Part shown: one piece after another, positions 25,023 to 33,503 of the stretch
Position numbering within the stretch: the stretch's first letter is position 1
Layout: each line of letters starts with the position of its first letter
From: Sphingopyxis sp. L1A2A
Lineage (GTDB): Bacteria > Pseudomonadota > Alphaproteobacteria > Sphingomonadales > Sphingomonadaceae
Assembly (NCBI RefSeq): GCF_005502465.1
Contig: NZ_SCOT01000035.1
Span: forward strand, 1 to 33,590
Direction: 5' to 3'
DNA: 33,590 nt
Notes under the pieces: generated by a model
Told to the model about the DNA's origin: nothing
What the model saw: the letters and a program-made list of their open reading frames with translations, nothing else
Database searches by the model: none
Translations under genes and position numbers: made by a program

Positions 25023-25969
25023 TGCGCGCCACGTTTCTGCTGGCGCTGGCCGCGATGGCGGCGCCCGGTGCGGCGAGCGAACCCGCGGCGGATGGCTGGC
25101 GACTCGTCTGGTCCGACGAGTTCGACGGCACCGCGATCGACCGCGGCAAATGGGATTTCGATGTCGATTGCTGGGGCGGCGGCAACAACGAACGGCAATG
25201 TTATACCGACAGCCGAAAGAATGCGGCGGTCAAGGATGGCAAGCTGGTCATCACCGCGCGCAAGGAAAAGGCGACCGGTCCCGCCTTTCCGATCGGCCAG
25301 CGCGGCGAGGCGGGCAAGGCGAATGCGCGTCAGGCGCGCGACTTCACCTCGGCGCGGCTGGTGACGCGCGGCAAGGCGGCGTGGACCTATGGCCGCATCG
25401 AAGTGCGCGCGAGGCTGCCGCAGGGGCAGGGGACGTGGCCCGCGATCTGGATGCTGCCCGAGGGGCATCCCTATGGCACCTGGGCGGCGTCGGGCGAGAT
25501 CGACATATTGGAGGCGGTGAACCTGGGAGTGCGCTGCGACAGCTGTGTTGGCGGGGTTGAGAACCGCATCCTCGGCACGCTGCACTTCGGCGGCGTCTGG
25601 CCGAAGAATGCGCACAAGAGCAATGAGATCGCGCTTCCCGGCAAGCTCGACGATTTTCATGTCTTTGGCATTTTCTGGGACAAGGGGCGGATCAGCTGGA
25701 CCGTCGACGGCAAAGTCTATGCGACACAGGTCGCGGGCGACTGGCACACCAGCGGATCGGCCGATCCGGCGGCGCCGTTCGACCGTCCCTTTCACCTGAT
25801 CGTGAACCTGGCGGTCGGCGGCGGGCTGGCCGAGGATCGCGGGATCAAGGGGGTCGACACGCGCGGCTATCCCAAAGCGATGGAAATAGATTGGGTGCGC
25901 GTCTGGCAATGCGGCGAGGATGAAGCTAGCAGGGCGCGTTGCGGGACCAGCGGGGGCACAGCGGAATAA
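25022..25969 (+). CDS. Secreted GH16 endo-beta-glucanase (laminarinase/lichenase-like)
   Basis: The 315-residue protein has a signal peptide (about residues 1-19, ending GAAS) and a single GH16 beta-jelly-roll domain. The catalytic ExDxxE motif is GEIDILEAV (nucleophile E159, D161, acid/base E164). LVWSDEFDGTAID at the start, WPAIWMLPEG before the catalytic motif and LIVNLAVGGG near the end are typical of bacterial beta-1,3- or beta-1,3-1,4-glucanases. It would cut beta-glucan outside the cell or in the periplasm into oligosaccharides for the TonB receptor and the GH3 enzyme. Which linkage it prefers cannot be told. Its start overlaps the halogenase 2 stop, and its stop overlaps the LacI-gene start. 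Confidence 0.94.
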   Translation: MRATFLLALAAMAAPGAASEPAADGWRLVWSDEFDGTAIDRGKWDFDVDCWGGGNNERQCYTDSRKNAAVKDGKLVITARKEKATGPAFPIGQRGEAGKANARQARDFTSARLVTRGKAAWTYGRIEVRARLPQGQGTWPAIWMLPEGHPYGTWAASGEIDILEAVNLGVRCDSCVGGVENRILGTLHFGGVWPKNAHKSNEIALPGKLDDFHVFGIFWDKGRISWTVDGKVYATQVAGDWHTSGSADPAAPFDRPFHLIVNLAVGGGLAEDRGIKGVDTRGYPKAMEIDWVRVWQCGEDEASRARCGTSGGTAE

Positions 25970-27030
25970 TGGGGCGTCGGCGGCAGTCGGTCACGATCAA
26001 GCATGTTGCGGCCGACGCGGGGGTGTCGCTGCAAACGGTCAGCCGTGTCATCAACAATGAACCCAACGTCCGCCCCGAAATGAAAGAACGGGTGCAGGCG
26101 TCGATCGACAAGCTCGGCTATGTCCCCTCGATCGCGGCGCAGCGGATGAGCGGGTCGCGCTCGTATCTGATCCTCGCGATCAATGACCGCGAACGCACGA
26201 TCGCCGACTGGCGCGGGCGGCAGGGGGTCGACTGGGTCGACCAGATGCTGCTCGGCGGGATGCTGAAATGCGCCGAATATGGCTATCGCATGATCTTCGA
26301 GCTCGTCGACACGCACAATGATCATGTCGAGCGCGAATTGCGCGCCGCGATCGCCGCGCTGCAACCCGACGGCGTCATCCTGACCCCACCCCATTCGGAC
26401 AATCCGCTGATCGTCGGGCTGCTCGACCAGCAGAAGATTCCGTTCGCGCGCATCGGGTCGCGCGGTGGCGACATGGGAATCGCGCTGACGATGGATGACG
26501 AAGGATCGGCGCGGCGCGCGACGCGCCACCTGATCGACCTGGGTCACCGGCGCATCGGCTTCATCCCGGGTTCGCCCGAATATAGCCTCAGCCGCTGGCG
26601 CGTCGATGGCTGGGAGGGCGAGATGGCGGCGGCGGGCCTGGCCACCGACGGCCTGCTCGCTGAGGGGGATTTCAGCTATGCTTCGGGCGCTGCCGCGGCG
26701 CGCCACCTGCTCGCGAGTGGCGATCCGCCGACCGCGATCATCGCCAGCAGCGACCAGATGGCGCTCGCGACGCTTGAAGTCGCGCGCGAACGCGGCGTCG
26801 ACGTGCCCGGACAATTGTCGATCGTCAGTTTCGACAACACCCCGATCGTCCGTTTCACCCAGCCGCCGCTGACCGCGGTCGATCAGCCGGTCGCCGAAAC
26901 CGCCTCGCGCGCGGTCGAACTGATCATTGCCGCCCAGCGCGGTGCGCCGCGCCCGACCGACCCGACCCGGGTGCAGGGCGGGCTGGTAGAACGCGGATCG
27001 ACCGCCGCGCCGCCTGCCGCCCATGGCTGA
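25969..27030 (+). CDS. LacI-family transcriptional regulator of the glucan locus
   Basis: The 353-residue protein has an N-terminal LacI helix-turn-helix (VTIKHVAADAGVSLQTVSRV, about residues 8-27) and hinge helix (SIAAQRMSG). A periplasmic-binding-protein-like sugar-sensing domain with DGVILTPP, DDEGSARRATRHLIDLGHRRI and SSDQMALATLEVARERG follows. Gln and Arg of the recognition helix are in the same places as in LacI (Q18, R22). It is embedded in the operon between the GH16 and MFS genes, overlapping both. The palindromes at 17049-17083 and 28272-28289 are its likely operators. The inducer is probably a glucose or glucan oligosaccharide (inference). Confidence 0.93.
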   Translation: MGRRRQSVTIKHVAADAGVSLQTVSRVINNEPNVRPEMKERVQASIDKLGYVPSIAAQRMSGSRSYLILAINDRERTIADWRGRQGVDWVDQMLLGGMLKCAEYGYRMIFELVDTHNDHVERELRAAIAALQPDGVILTPPHSDNPLIVGLLDQQKIPFARIGSRGGDMGIALTMDDEGSARRATRHLIDLGHRRIGFIPGSPEYSLSRWRVDGWEGEMAAAGLATDGLLAEGDFSYASGAAAARHLLASGDPPTAIIASSDQMALATLEVARERGVDVPGQLSIVSFDNTPIVRFTQPPLTAVDQPVAETASRAVELIIAAQRGAPRPTDPTRVQGGLVERGSTAAPPAAHG

Positions 27031-28219
27031 ACCCGGCGGGCCTCGCCGCCAGTCGCTTCCCTTTCTGTTGCTTTATGCGCTCGCTGCCGCCGGCGGCGCG
27101 ATCGCCTATGTGCCGTTCCTGACGATCTGGCTGCCCGGCCGGATGACCCAGCTGGCGGGCGCCGCCGATGTACAGATGTTGGGTTATGTCACGTTTTTCG
27201 GGGCGATCGCCGCCAGCTTGGGCGGCATAGGCTTCGGCTGGCTCAGCGACCGGACCGGCAACCGGCGCGGCTGGGTGCTGACCGGGCTGGCGCTGACCGT
27301 CGCGCTGTTGCTCGCGGTGCCTTTGGCGCAGGATATCTGGAGGCTGGTCGCCATCATCGTCGCGTGGCAACTGGCGCTCAACATGATGCTCGGCCCGCTC
27401 GCGGCGTGGGCGGGCGACAGCGTCCCCGACGCACAAAAGGGGCTGCTCGGCGGCTTGCTCGCCTTCTCGCCCGCGTTGGGCGCCTGGTCGGGGGCGCTGG
27501 TGACATGGCCGGGGCTGGTGCCCATCGAGGCGCGGCTGCTGGTGATCGCGGCGCTGGTGGCGGTGGCGGTGCTGCCGGTGCTGCTGCTCGGTCGGCCACG
27601 CGCCTTTGCCGACCTCACCGCCCCGCCGCCGCAGCGCGCGGCCGGCGAATCCGCGCCGCGCCCGACCGGCCCGGCGGTGCGGATGTGGCTGGCGCGCTTG
27701 CTGGTCCAGATCGCCGAGGCGGCGTTGTTCGCCTATCTCTATTTCTGGTTCCGCTCGATCGACCCCGATATGCACGACAGCGAAAAGGCAGGGCTGTTCA
27801 GCATCGCGCTGACGCTGGCGGTGCCGATCGCGCTGCTCAGCGGCCGCTGGGCCGACCGCCATGACCGACCCTTTCGCCCGCTGGTGGTCAGCGCCGCCGT
27901 GTCGGGGCTGGGCATGGTCGGCATGGCGCTGGCGGCGATCCCCGACGCGGCCAAGGCCAGTTATCTGCTCTTCGGTATCGCGACGACGGTGTTCCTGTCG
28001 CTCCATGCCAGCCAGACGCTGCGCATATTGCCGCGGTCCGACCGCCGCGGCCGCGATCTGGGTATCTTTAACCTGACCAACACCGTGCCGTCGCTGATCA
28101 TGCCCTGGCTGACGATTTCGCTGGTGCCGGGGTTCGGTTTCGACGCGCTGTTCCTGCTGCTCGCCGGGCTCACCGGCGTTGCCGTGCTGCTGCTCGCGAC
28201 GATGCCGCGCACCCGCTAA
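27023..28219 (+). CDS. MFS transporter of the glucan locus
   Basis: The 398-residue protein has about 12 membrane segments in two halves, with a central cytosolic linker (about residues 190-215). The MFS loop motif GWLSDRTGNRRGW (about 72-84) and a partial repeat, GRWADRHDRPFRP, lie in the second half. Substrate is not identifiable. Position after the LacI gene (8-base overlap) suggests inner-membrane import of a sugar or oligosaccharide, or export of the halogenase product, which is a real alternative. It ends the receptor-led series; an operator and a new unit follow. Confidence 0.88.
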   Translation: MAEPGGPRRQSLPFLLLYALAAAGGAIAYVPFLTIWLPGRMTQLAGAADVQMLGYVTFFGAIAASLGGIGFGWLSDRTGNRRGWVLTGLALTVALLLAVPLAQDIWRLVAIIVAWQLALNMMLGPLAAWAGDSVPDAQKGLLGGLLAFSPALGAWSGALVTWPGLVPIEARLLVIAALVAVAVLPVLLLGRPRAFADLTAPPPQRAAGESAPRPTGPAVRMWLARLLVQIAEAALFAYLYFWFRSIDPDMHDSEKAGLFSIALTLAVPIALLSGRWADRHDRPFRPLVVSAAVSGLGMVGMALAAIPDAAKASYLLFGIATTVFLSLHASQTLRILPRSDRRGRDLGIFNLTNTVPSLIMPWLTISLVPGFGFDALFLLLAGLTGVAVLLLATMPRTR

Positions 28220-28271
28220 GCCACCCCGAAACAGAGCACTTGCTTTCGCGCATCCACTATGCGAGACGAAT

Positions 28272-28289
28272 ATTGATAACGTTCACATA
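28272..28289 (+). promoter_or_regulatory. LacI-type operator O3 upstream of the GH3 gene
   Basis: ATTGATAACGTTCACATA contains TGATAACGTTCACA, a full match to the LacI/GalR pattern TGWNANCGNTNWCA, and shares GATAACGTTCACAT with operator O2 upstream of the TonB receptor. It ends 17 bases before the GH3 start. TTGATA inside it may be the -10 box, but no good -35 is seen. Confidence 0.75.
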
Positions 28290-28306
28290 GAACGATGGGA
28301 GAGATG

Positions 28307-30787
28307 ATGCACCGACAGGCAATCGTGATGGCGACCGCGCTGCTGATGGCAGGGACCGCAGCCGCCGCGCAAACTCCGGGCGGCGATGCCGCAACGGTTC
28401 ATCCCGAACTATGGCCCGCGGCCAAAAGCCCGGCGACGATTTCCGACCCCGCGACCGAGGCGCAGATCGACGCGCTGATCGCGCGCATGACGGTCGAACA
28501 AAAGGTCGGCCAGCTGATTCAGGCCGATATCAGCACGATCACGCCAAAAGATCTCGAAACCTGGCCGCTCGGCTCGATCCTGGCGGGCGGCAACAGCGGC
28601 CCGAACGGCAATGAACGCTCGACCGCCGCCGATTGGGCCAGGCTGGTCGGCGATTTTCGCGCCGTGTCGCTGCGCCCGCAGGCCAATGGCGTCGCGATCC
28701 CGATCATCTTTGGCGTCGATGCCGTCCACGGCCATAATAATATCCCCGGCGCGACCCTGTTTCCGCACAATATCGGCCTCGGCGCCGCGCGCGATCCCGA
28801 GCTGATCCAGCGGATCGGCGCGGTGACCGCCGCCGAAATCGCCGGCAGCGGCATCGAATGGACCTTTGCGCCGACCTTGGCGGTGCCGCAGGATCTGCGC
28901 TGGGGCCGCAGTTATGAAGGCTATGCCGCCGATCCGGCGCTCGTCGCCGATTACGCCAGGGCAATGGTGCTGGGCTTGCAGGGCGAGCTGGCCAGCGGGC
29001 GTTCGATTGGCGCCAGCAAGGTCGCCGCGACGGCCAAGCATTTCCTCGCCGACGGCGGGACGTTCGAGGGCAAGGATCAGGGCGACGCGCGGATCGACGA
29101 GAAAGAGCTGATCGCGAAACACGCGATGGGCTATCCCGCCGCAATCGACGCGGGGGCGCTCACCGTGATGGCCAGCTTTTCCAGCTGGAACGGCGTCAAG
29201 CACCACGGCAATCAGGGGCTTCTGACCGACGCGCTCAAGCAGAAAATGGGGTTCGAGGGTTTTGTCGTCGGCGACTGGAACGGCCATGGTCAGGTCGCCG
29301 GGTGCAGCGTCACCGATTGCGCCCAGTCGATCAACGCCGGGCTCGACATGTTCATGGCGCCCGACAGCTGGAAGGGGCTGTTCGACAGCACGCTGAAACA
29401 TGCGAAGGACGGCACGCTTTCGGCCGCACGCCTCGACGATGCGGTGCGCCGCATCCTGCGGGTGAAATATAAGCTCGGCCTGTTCGCCGAAGGCCATGTC
29501 AGCCGCGGCAATTTCGCCGCGGTCGGCGCGCCAGAGCATCTCGCCATCGCGCGCGAAGCGGTCGCCAAGTCACTAGTTTTGCTCAAGAACAATGGCGGTA
29601 TCCTGCCGATCAAACCCGGCGCGCGGGTGCTGGTCGCCGGTCCGGCGGCCGACAATATGGCGATCCAGTCAGGCGGCTGGACGATCAGCTGGCAGGGGAC
29701 CGACGTCGTCCGCTCGGACTTTCCGAACGGCCAGACGATCTGGGAGGCGCTGGACAAATCGGTGCGCGATGCGGGCGGGGTCGCGACGCTGGCGGCCGAT
29801 GGCACGTTCAAGGGAAAGCCCGATGTCGCGATCGTTGTGTTCGGCGAAGATCCCTACGCCGAATTTCAGGGTGACGTGCCGACGCTCGATTACCAACCGA
29901 CCGGGGCGACCGACCTTGCGACGCTGAAAAAGCTGAAGGCCGCGGGGGTTCCGGTCGTCGCGCTGTTCCTGTCGGGGCGGCCGATGTTCACCAGCTCCGA
30001 AATCAACGCCGCCGATGCCTTCGTCGCGGGCTGGCTGCCCGGGTCGCAGGGCGCCGGAGTGGCCGATGTGCTGGTCGCGGGCAAGGATGGAAAAACGGCG
30101 CGCGCCTTTACCGGCACGCTGCCCTTCGCCTGGCCCGCCGACGCACGCTCGCCGGTCGAAAAGCCGCTGTTTCCGGTCGGCTATGGCCTGAAATACGGCG
30201 ACACACGGGTGGTGGCGAAGCTGTCGGAGGACCTCGGCGTCGATATTACGCAGGCGCTGAACGTCGAGAATTTCTTCTCGGGCGGCCGCGCGCGCGCGCC
30301 TTGGGCGCTGACGGTCACCGATGCGGGCGGCTCGCGCCCGGTCGAATCGCCGCCCGCGGCAAGCCCCGGCGGGCTGATCGCGGCGCGATCGGTCGATGTG
30401 CGCGCGCAGGAAGATGGCAAAGCCTTTGTGTGGACCGGCCCCGCGGCGCTGCACCTGTCGGGCCCCTATGCCGACCTGTCGCGCCAGCTGAACAACAGCT
30501 TCGCCCTGCGCATCGAATGGCGGATCGACGCGGTCGGCGCGGGGCCGGTGCAGGTCGCGCTGGGGGGCAAGGCGTTCGACATATCGGATTGGGCGAAAGC
30601 GGCACCAAAGGGGCAGGTTTCGACGATCAAAGTGCCGCTGCGCTGCTTTGCCGACGCCGGCGCCAATCTGCAACGCGTCGATTACGCGCTGTCGGTGCAG
30701 GCCGACAAAGGCTTCGCCGCCACGCTGCTGAATACGAATGTCGAAGCCCTGGGGACGAATCTGCCTTGCCCCCCGGCGGTTAAATGA
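28307..30787 (+). CDS. Secreted GH3 exo-beta-glucosidase with C-terminal accessory domain
   Basis: The roughly 826-residue enzyme starts at 28307, 5 bases after GGGAG (ATGs at 28295 and 28304 are in frame but badly spaced). A signal peptide ends in TAAAAQ (about residue 22). The GH3 TIM-barrel domain (about 40-410) has IFGVDAVHGHNN, KHFLADGG and the nucleophile in GFVVGDWNG (D323). The second GH3 domain carries GEDPYAEFQGD, whose Glu pair provides the acid/base. Order and motifs match ExoP/barley ExoI-like exo-1,3/1,4-beta-glucanases. The last 170 residues form an extra beta-rich domain, perhaps carbohydrate-binding. It would turn glucan oligosaccharides into glucose in the periplasm. It heads a unit with the FucP-like transporter. 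Confidence 0.95.
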   Translation: MHRQAIVMATALLMAGTAAAAQTPGGDAATVHPELWPAAKSPATISDPATEAQIDALIARMTVEQKVGQLIQADISTITPKDLETWPLGSILAGGNSGPNGNERSTAADWARLVGDFRAVSLRPQANGVAIPIIFGVDAVHGHNNIPGATLFPHNIGLGAARDPELIQRIGAVTAAEIAGSGIEWTFAPTLAVPQDLRWGRSYEGYAADPALVADYARAMVLGLQGELASGRSIGASKVAATAKHFLADGGTFEGKDQGDARIDEKELIAKHAMGYPAAIDAGALTVMASFSSWNGVKHHGNQGLLTDALKQKMGFEGFVVGDWNGHGQVAGCSVTDCAQSINAGLDMFMAPDSWKGLFDSTLKHAKDGTLSAARLDDAVRRILRVKYKLGLFAEGHVSRGNFAAVGAPEHLAIAREAVAKSLVLLKNNGGILPIKPGARVLVAGPAADNMAIQSGGWTISWQGTDVVRSDFPNGQTIWEALDKSVRDAGGVATLAADGTFKGKPDVAIVVFGEDPYAEFQGDVPTLDYQPTGATDLATLKKLKAAGVPVVALFLSGRPMFTSSEINAADAFVAGWLPGSQGAGVADVLVAGKDGKTARAFTGTLPFAWPADARSPVEKPLFPVGYGLKYGDTRVVAKLSEDLGVDITQALNVENFFSGGRARAPWALTVTDAGGSRPVESPPAASPGGLIAARSVDVRAQEDGKAFVWTGPAALHLSGPYADLSRQLNNSFALRIEWRIDAVGAGPVQVALGGKAFDISDWAKAAPKGQVSTIKVPLRCFADAGANLQRVDYALSVQADKGFAATLLNTNVEALGTNLPCPPAVK

Positions 30788-30835
30788 CGACACCCCACCA
30801 AGGGTAAACCCAAGAACAAATCTGGGAGAGAAAAC

Positions 30836-32131
30836 ATGGCTTTGATGCCAGAGATCACGACGAGCGGCGATCCGGTCGCGAGCGACGGCGAGGGGACGCA
30901 TGTCGATGCGCCCGAACTGCGCCTGTTCGTGATGGGGCTGTTTTTCATTTTCGGCGGCATCACCAGCCTCAACGACGTCATCATTCCAAAGCTCAAAGAG
31001 CTGTTCACGCTGAATTATACCCAGGCGATGCTGGTGCAATTCTGCTTCTTCACCGCCTATCTGGTGATCGGGATTCCGGGTGCCAAGCTGGTCAAGAAGA
31101 TCGGGTATATGCGCGGCGCGGTCGCCGGGCTGTTGACGATGATGGTCGGCTGCTTGCTGTTTATTCCGGCGTCGCAGAACGCGACCTATGCGCTGTTCCT
31201 GTTTGCCCTGTTCGTGCTGGCGAGTGGCGTGGTGATCGTCCAGGTCGTCGCCAATCCGCTGATCTCGCTGCTCGGCAAGCCCGAAACCGCGCACAGCCGG
31301 TTGACCTTTGCACAGGCGTTCAATTCGCTCGGCACCACCGTGTTCCCGATCGTCGGCTCGATCCTGATCCTCGGCAGCCTGGCGACGATGAGCGCCGATC
31401 AGTTGACGGGGGCCGAGCTCGATGCCTATCGCACCGCCGAAACCCAGGCGATCGTCAACGGCTACCTCGGTATCGCGGCGGCGCTTGCGGTGGTCGCGGG
31501 CGCGGTGTGGCTGTTCCGCAATCGCTTGCAGGGCGAGCGGCACGAGGCAAGCGCCGGTCTGGCGGGCGTCGATCTGCTCAAGCGCCCGCGCTTCGGCTAT
31601 GGTGCGCTCTGTATCTTCCTTTATGTCGGTGCCGAGGTGTCGATCGGTTCGCTGGTCGTCAATTATCTGATGCAGCCGGGGGTCATGGCGCTGCCGGAAC
31701 AGGCCGCGGGCAAGTTGATCGGGCTGTATTGGGGTGGCGCCATGATCGGGCGCTTCATCGGTTCGGCGCTGATGCGGGTGGTCAGCCCCGGCAAGCTGCT
31801 GGCGTTTGTCGCGGCGGGTGCGATTGCGCTCATCCTGATTTCGACCAACACCACCGGGACGCTGTCGGGCTATGGCCTGCTCGCGATCGGGTTGATGAAC
31901 TCGATCATGTTCCCGACGATCTTCAGCCTGGCGTCCGAAAAGCTCGGCAGCCGTGCCGCCGACGGGTCGGGGATCATCAACGTCGCGATCTTTGGCGGCG
32001 CGGTTGTGCCGCTCGCAACCGGCGCGATCGCCGACCTAACGGGCAGCCTTGCCACCGCATTGCTGCTGCCCGCGCTCTGCTATGCGGTCATCGCGGGTTT
32101 CGGCATCTACGCCCGGCGCCCCGCTGTCTGA
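30836..32131 (+). CDS. FucP-like sugar:H+ symporter (MFS, glucose/galactose type)
   Basis: The 431-residue, 12-helix protein starts behind GGGAGAG. GLFFIFGGITSLNDVIIPKL (about residues 34-53) with its Asn-Asp pair matches the fucose/glucose-galactose permease family. VVANPLISLLG and SRLTFAQAFNSLGTTVFP are further family signatures. FucP and Brucella GluP use protons to import hexoses; here glucose released by the GH3 enzyme is the likely cargo. It lies 48 bases after GH3, with no promoter seen between, so both probably share operator O3. An 87-bp part of the gene (31482-31568) is repeated in inverted orientation at the end of the window. Confidence 0.93.
   Translation: MALMPEITTSGDPVASDGEGTHVDAPELRLFVMGLFFIFGGITSLNDVIIPKLKELFTLNYTQAMLVQFCFFTAYLVIGIPGAKLVKKIGYMRGAVAGLLTMMVGCLLFIPASQNATYALFLFALFVLASGVVIVQVVANPLISLLGKPETAHSRLTFAQAFNSLGTTVFPIVGSILILGSLATMSADQLTGAELDAYRTAETQAIVNGYLGIAAALAVVAGAVWLFRNRLQGERHEASAGLAGVDLLKRPRFGYGALCIFLYVGAEVSIGSLVVNYLMQPGVMALPEQAAGKLIGLYWGGAMIGRFIGSALMRVVSPGKLLAFVAAGAIALILISTNTTGTLSGYGLLAIGLMNSIMFPTIFSLASEKLGSRAADGSGIINVAIFGGAVVPLATGAIADLTGSLATALLLPALCYAVIAGFGIYARRPAV
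31482..31568 (+). repeat. 87-bp inverted repeat, copy within the FucP-like transporter gene
   Basis: This internal stretch (codons about 216-244 of the transporter) is repeated without mismatch, in reverse orientation, at 33504-33590. Here it is intact coding sequence. Confidence 0.95.
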
Positions 32132-32150
32132 TACGGCAATCGCCGTGGGG

Positions 32151-32172
32151 CAGCGCGCTCTGGTGCGCGCTG
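32151..32172. terminator. Hairpin between convergent transporter and GGDEF genes
   Basis: CAGCGCGC and GCGCGCTG form a perfect 8-bp stem with a 6-base loop in the 78-base gap between two convergent genes. No T-run follows on either strand, so termination activity is only a guess. Confidence 0.35.
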
Positions 32173-32209
32173 ACCCGCGGCGTCCTGCCCCCTCGCGGGA
32201 AGCTGGAAT

Positions 32210-33346
32210 TCAGCTGGGTTCGGCGATTTCGATGCGATTTCGCCCACCCGCTTTTGCCTTGTACAGCGCCTCGTCGGCCGCCTTCAGCGCGCCGCGCGGT
32301 TCGCCATAGCCAAAGACGTCGGCGACCCCGCCGGAGAAGGTGATCTGACCGAACGGCTCGTCGGTCTTGCGATTGATCAGCCGGCGTTCGGCGAGCTGTT
32401 CGCGCGCGTCATCGAGCTTTTCTGCGGCCTGCGTCGGGGTCAGGCCGCGGAACAGCATGACAAATTCCTCGCCGCCATGGCGCGCCACATGGCAATGGTC
32501 GTTTGAAATCCGCGCCAACGTGTCGGCGATCGCCTTGATCACCCGGTCGCCGGCATCGTGGCCGTGCAGGTCGTTGACCTTTTTGAATTCATCGATGTCG
32601 CAAAAGGCGACGCTCAGCGGTTCGCACGCGGCGCGCGCTTCCTTGAAATGCCGTTCGAGCAGAATTTCAAAGGCGCGGCGGTTCGGCAGGCCGGTCAGAA
32701 AGTCGAGCTCGGCATCGCGTTTGGCGCGCTCAAGGCTGCGGCGCAGCGCCTTTGCCTCGTCCTCGCTCTTGCGCATATCGTCTTCGGCCTTGCGCGTGCG
32801 TTCCAGCATCACCTTGGCGAGGTCCGCCAGGCTGGAGACGATCCGCCCGGTTTTCTGGAGCTGTTCCAGATCGTCGACATGCTGTTCGAGTTCGGTCCCA
32901 TAATCGCTGGTGACGCTACGCGCTTCCTTGGCGTGGACGTGAAAGGATTCGAGATTGGTTTCGAGCCGCGTCATCAGGCGGTCGAGGTCGGCGCGGTCGG
33001 GCTGGACATTATCCTGTTCGGCGAGTTCATTGAGCCATTGCTGGCTGATCCCGACGGCCGATTGCGACCGCGTGGTGATCTGCCGCGCCAGCAGCGGGTT
33101 CATTCCCGAAAAGGCGGCATGGGCCAGCAGCAGATTGCCCGGCGATACATCCAGATCATTGTCGACCAGAAACGTCATGATCGTGCCGATCAGCTGGTGC
33201 CGGGCGAGTTGGGCAAGGTCGCGGGTGCCGCCGCCGTCGGGCGGCGCGTGGCGTCCTGTCGGGAGCGCGCCATGTGCCCGGCGTAGCCCCAGCCAATCCA
33301 GAAGCCGTCCTACCGGCTCGTTCGATGGTGTCGCTTTGGTGGTCAT
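32210..33346 (-). CDS. GGDEF-domain protein, probable diguanylate cyclase
   Basis: The 378-residue cytosolic protein has an N-terminal helical region without a recognisable sensor domain (about residues 40-170) and a coiled-coil linker (about 172-212). The GGDEF domain (about 213-375) contains DFLTGLPNRRAFE, the metal-binding CDIDEFKKVND (D250) and the active-site loop GGEEF (291-295). It should therefore make cyclic di-GMP from two GTP. The inhibitory I-site (RxxD, five residues before GGEEF) is NDHC here, so product inhibition by that site is unlikely. The start at 33346 lacks a clear Shine-Dalgarno. It is convergent with the sugar locus and probably unrelated to it. Confidence 0.92.
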   Translation of the reverse strand: MTTKATPSNEPVGRLLDWLGLRRAHGALPTGRHAPPDGGGTRDLAQLARHQLIGTIMTFLVDNDLDVSPGNLLLAHAAFSGMNPLLARQITTRSQSAVGISQQWLNELAEQDNVQPDRADLDRLMTRLETNLESFHVHAKEARSVTSDYGTELEQHVDDLEQLQKTGRIVSSLADLAKVMLERTRKAEDDMRKSEDEAKALRRSLERAKRDAELDFLTGLPNRRAFEILLERHFKEARAACEPLSVAFCDIDEFKKVNDLHGHDAGDRVIKAIADTLARISNDHCHVARHGGEEFVMLFRGLTPTQAAEKLDDAREQLAERRLINRKTDEPFGQITFSGGVADVFGYGEPRGALKAADEALYKAKAGGRNRIEIAEPS

Positions 33347-33503
33347 GCGATAATTAACGGGCCGCGTGCCACGGATTTAAGCCAGATTCTGCCAGAATGG
33401 CGCGACAAAAAGCGTCGCCATTGTGCTAGCACGCCCAAACCAATGCCAAATCAGCTGGTTAGCCAAATGACTATCGGCAGCGGTTCCAGCCCGCCCCGCG
33501 CAC
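33347..33503. other. Upstream region of the GGDEF gene
   Basis: These 157 bases precede the repeat copy at the window end. They contain a small inverted repeat (AATGGCG...CGCCATT, 33396-33422) and probably the promoter of the GGDEF gene, but no clear -35/-10 pair was found and no gene is supported. Confidence 0.4.

Noticed and set aside
25969..27030. LacI regulator as a controller of the cox operon
   Set aside because: No AACGTT palindrome of the O1-O3 type was seen in the pyrE-coxB gap; all candidate sites are in the glucan locus.
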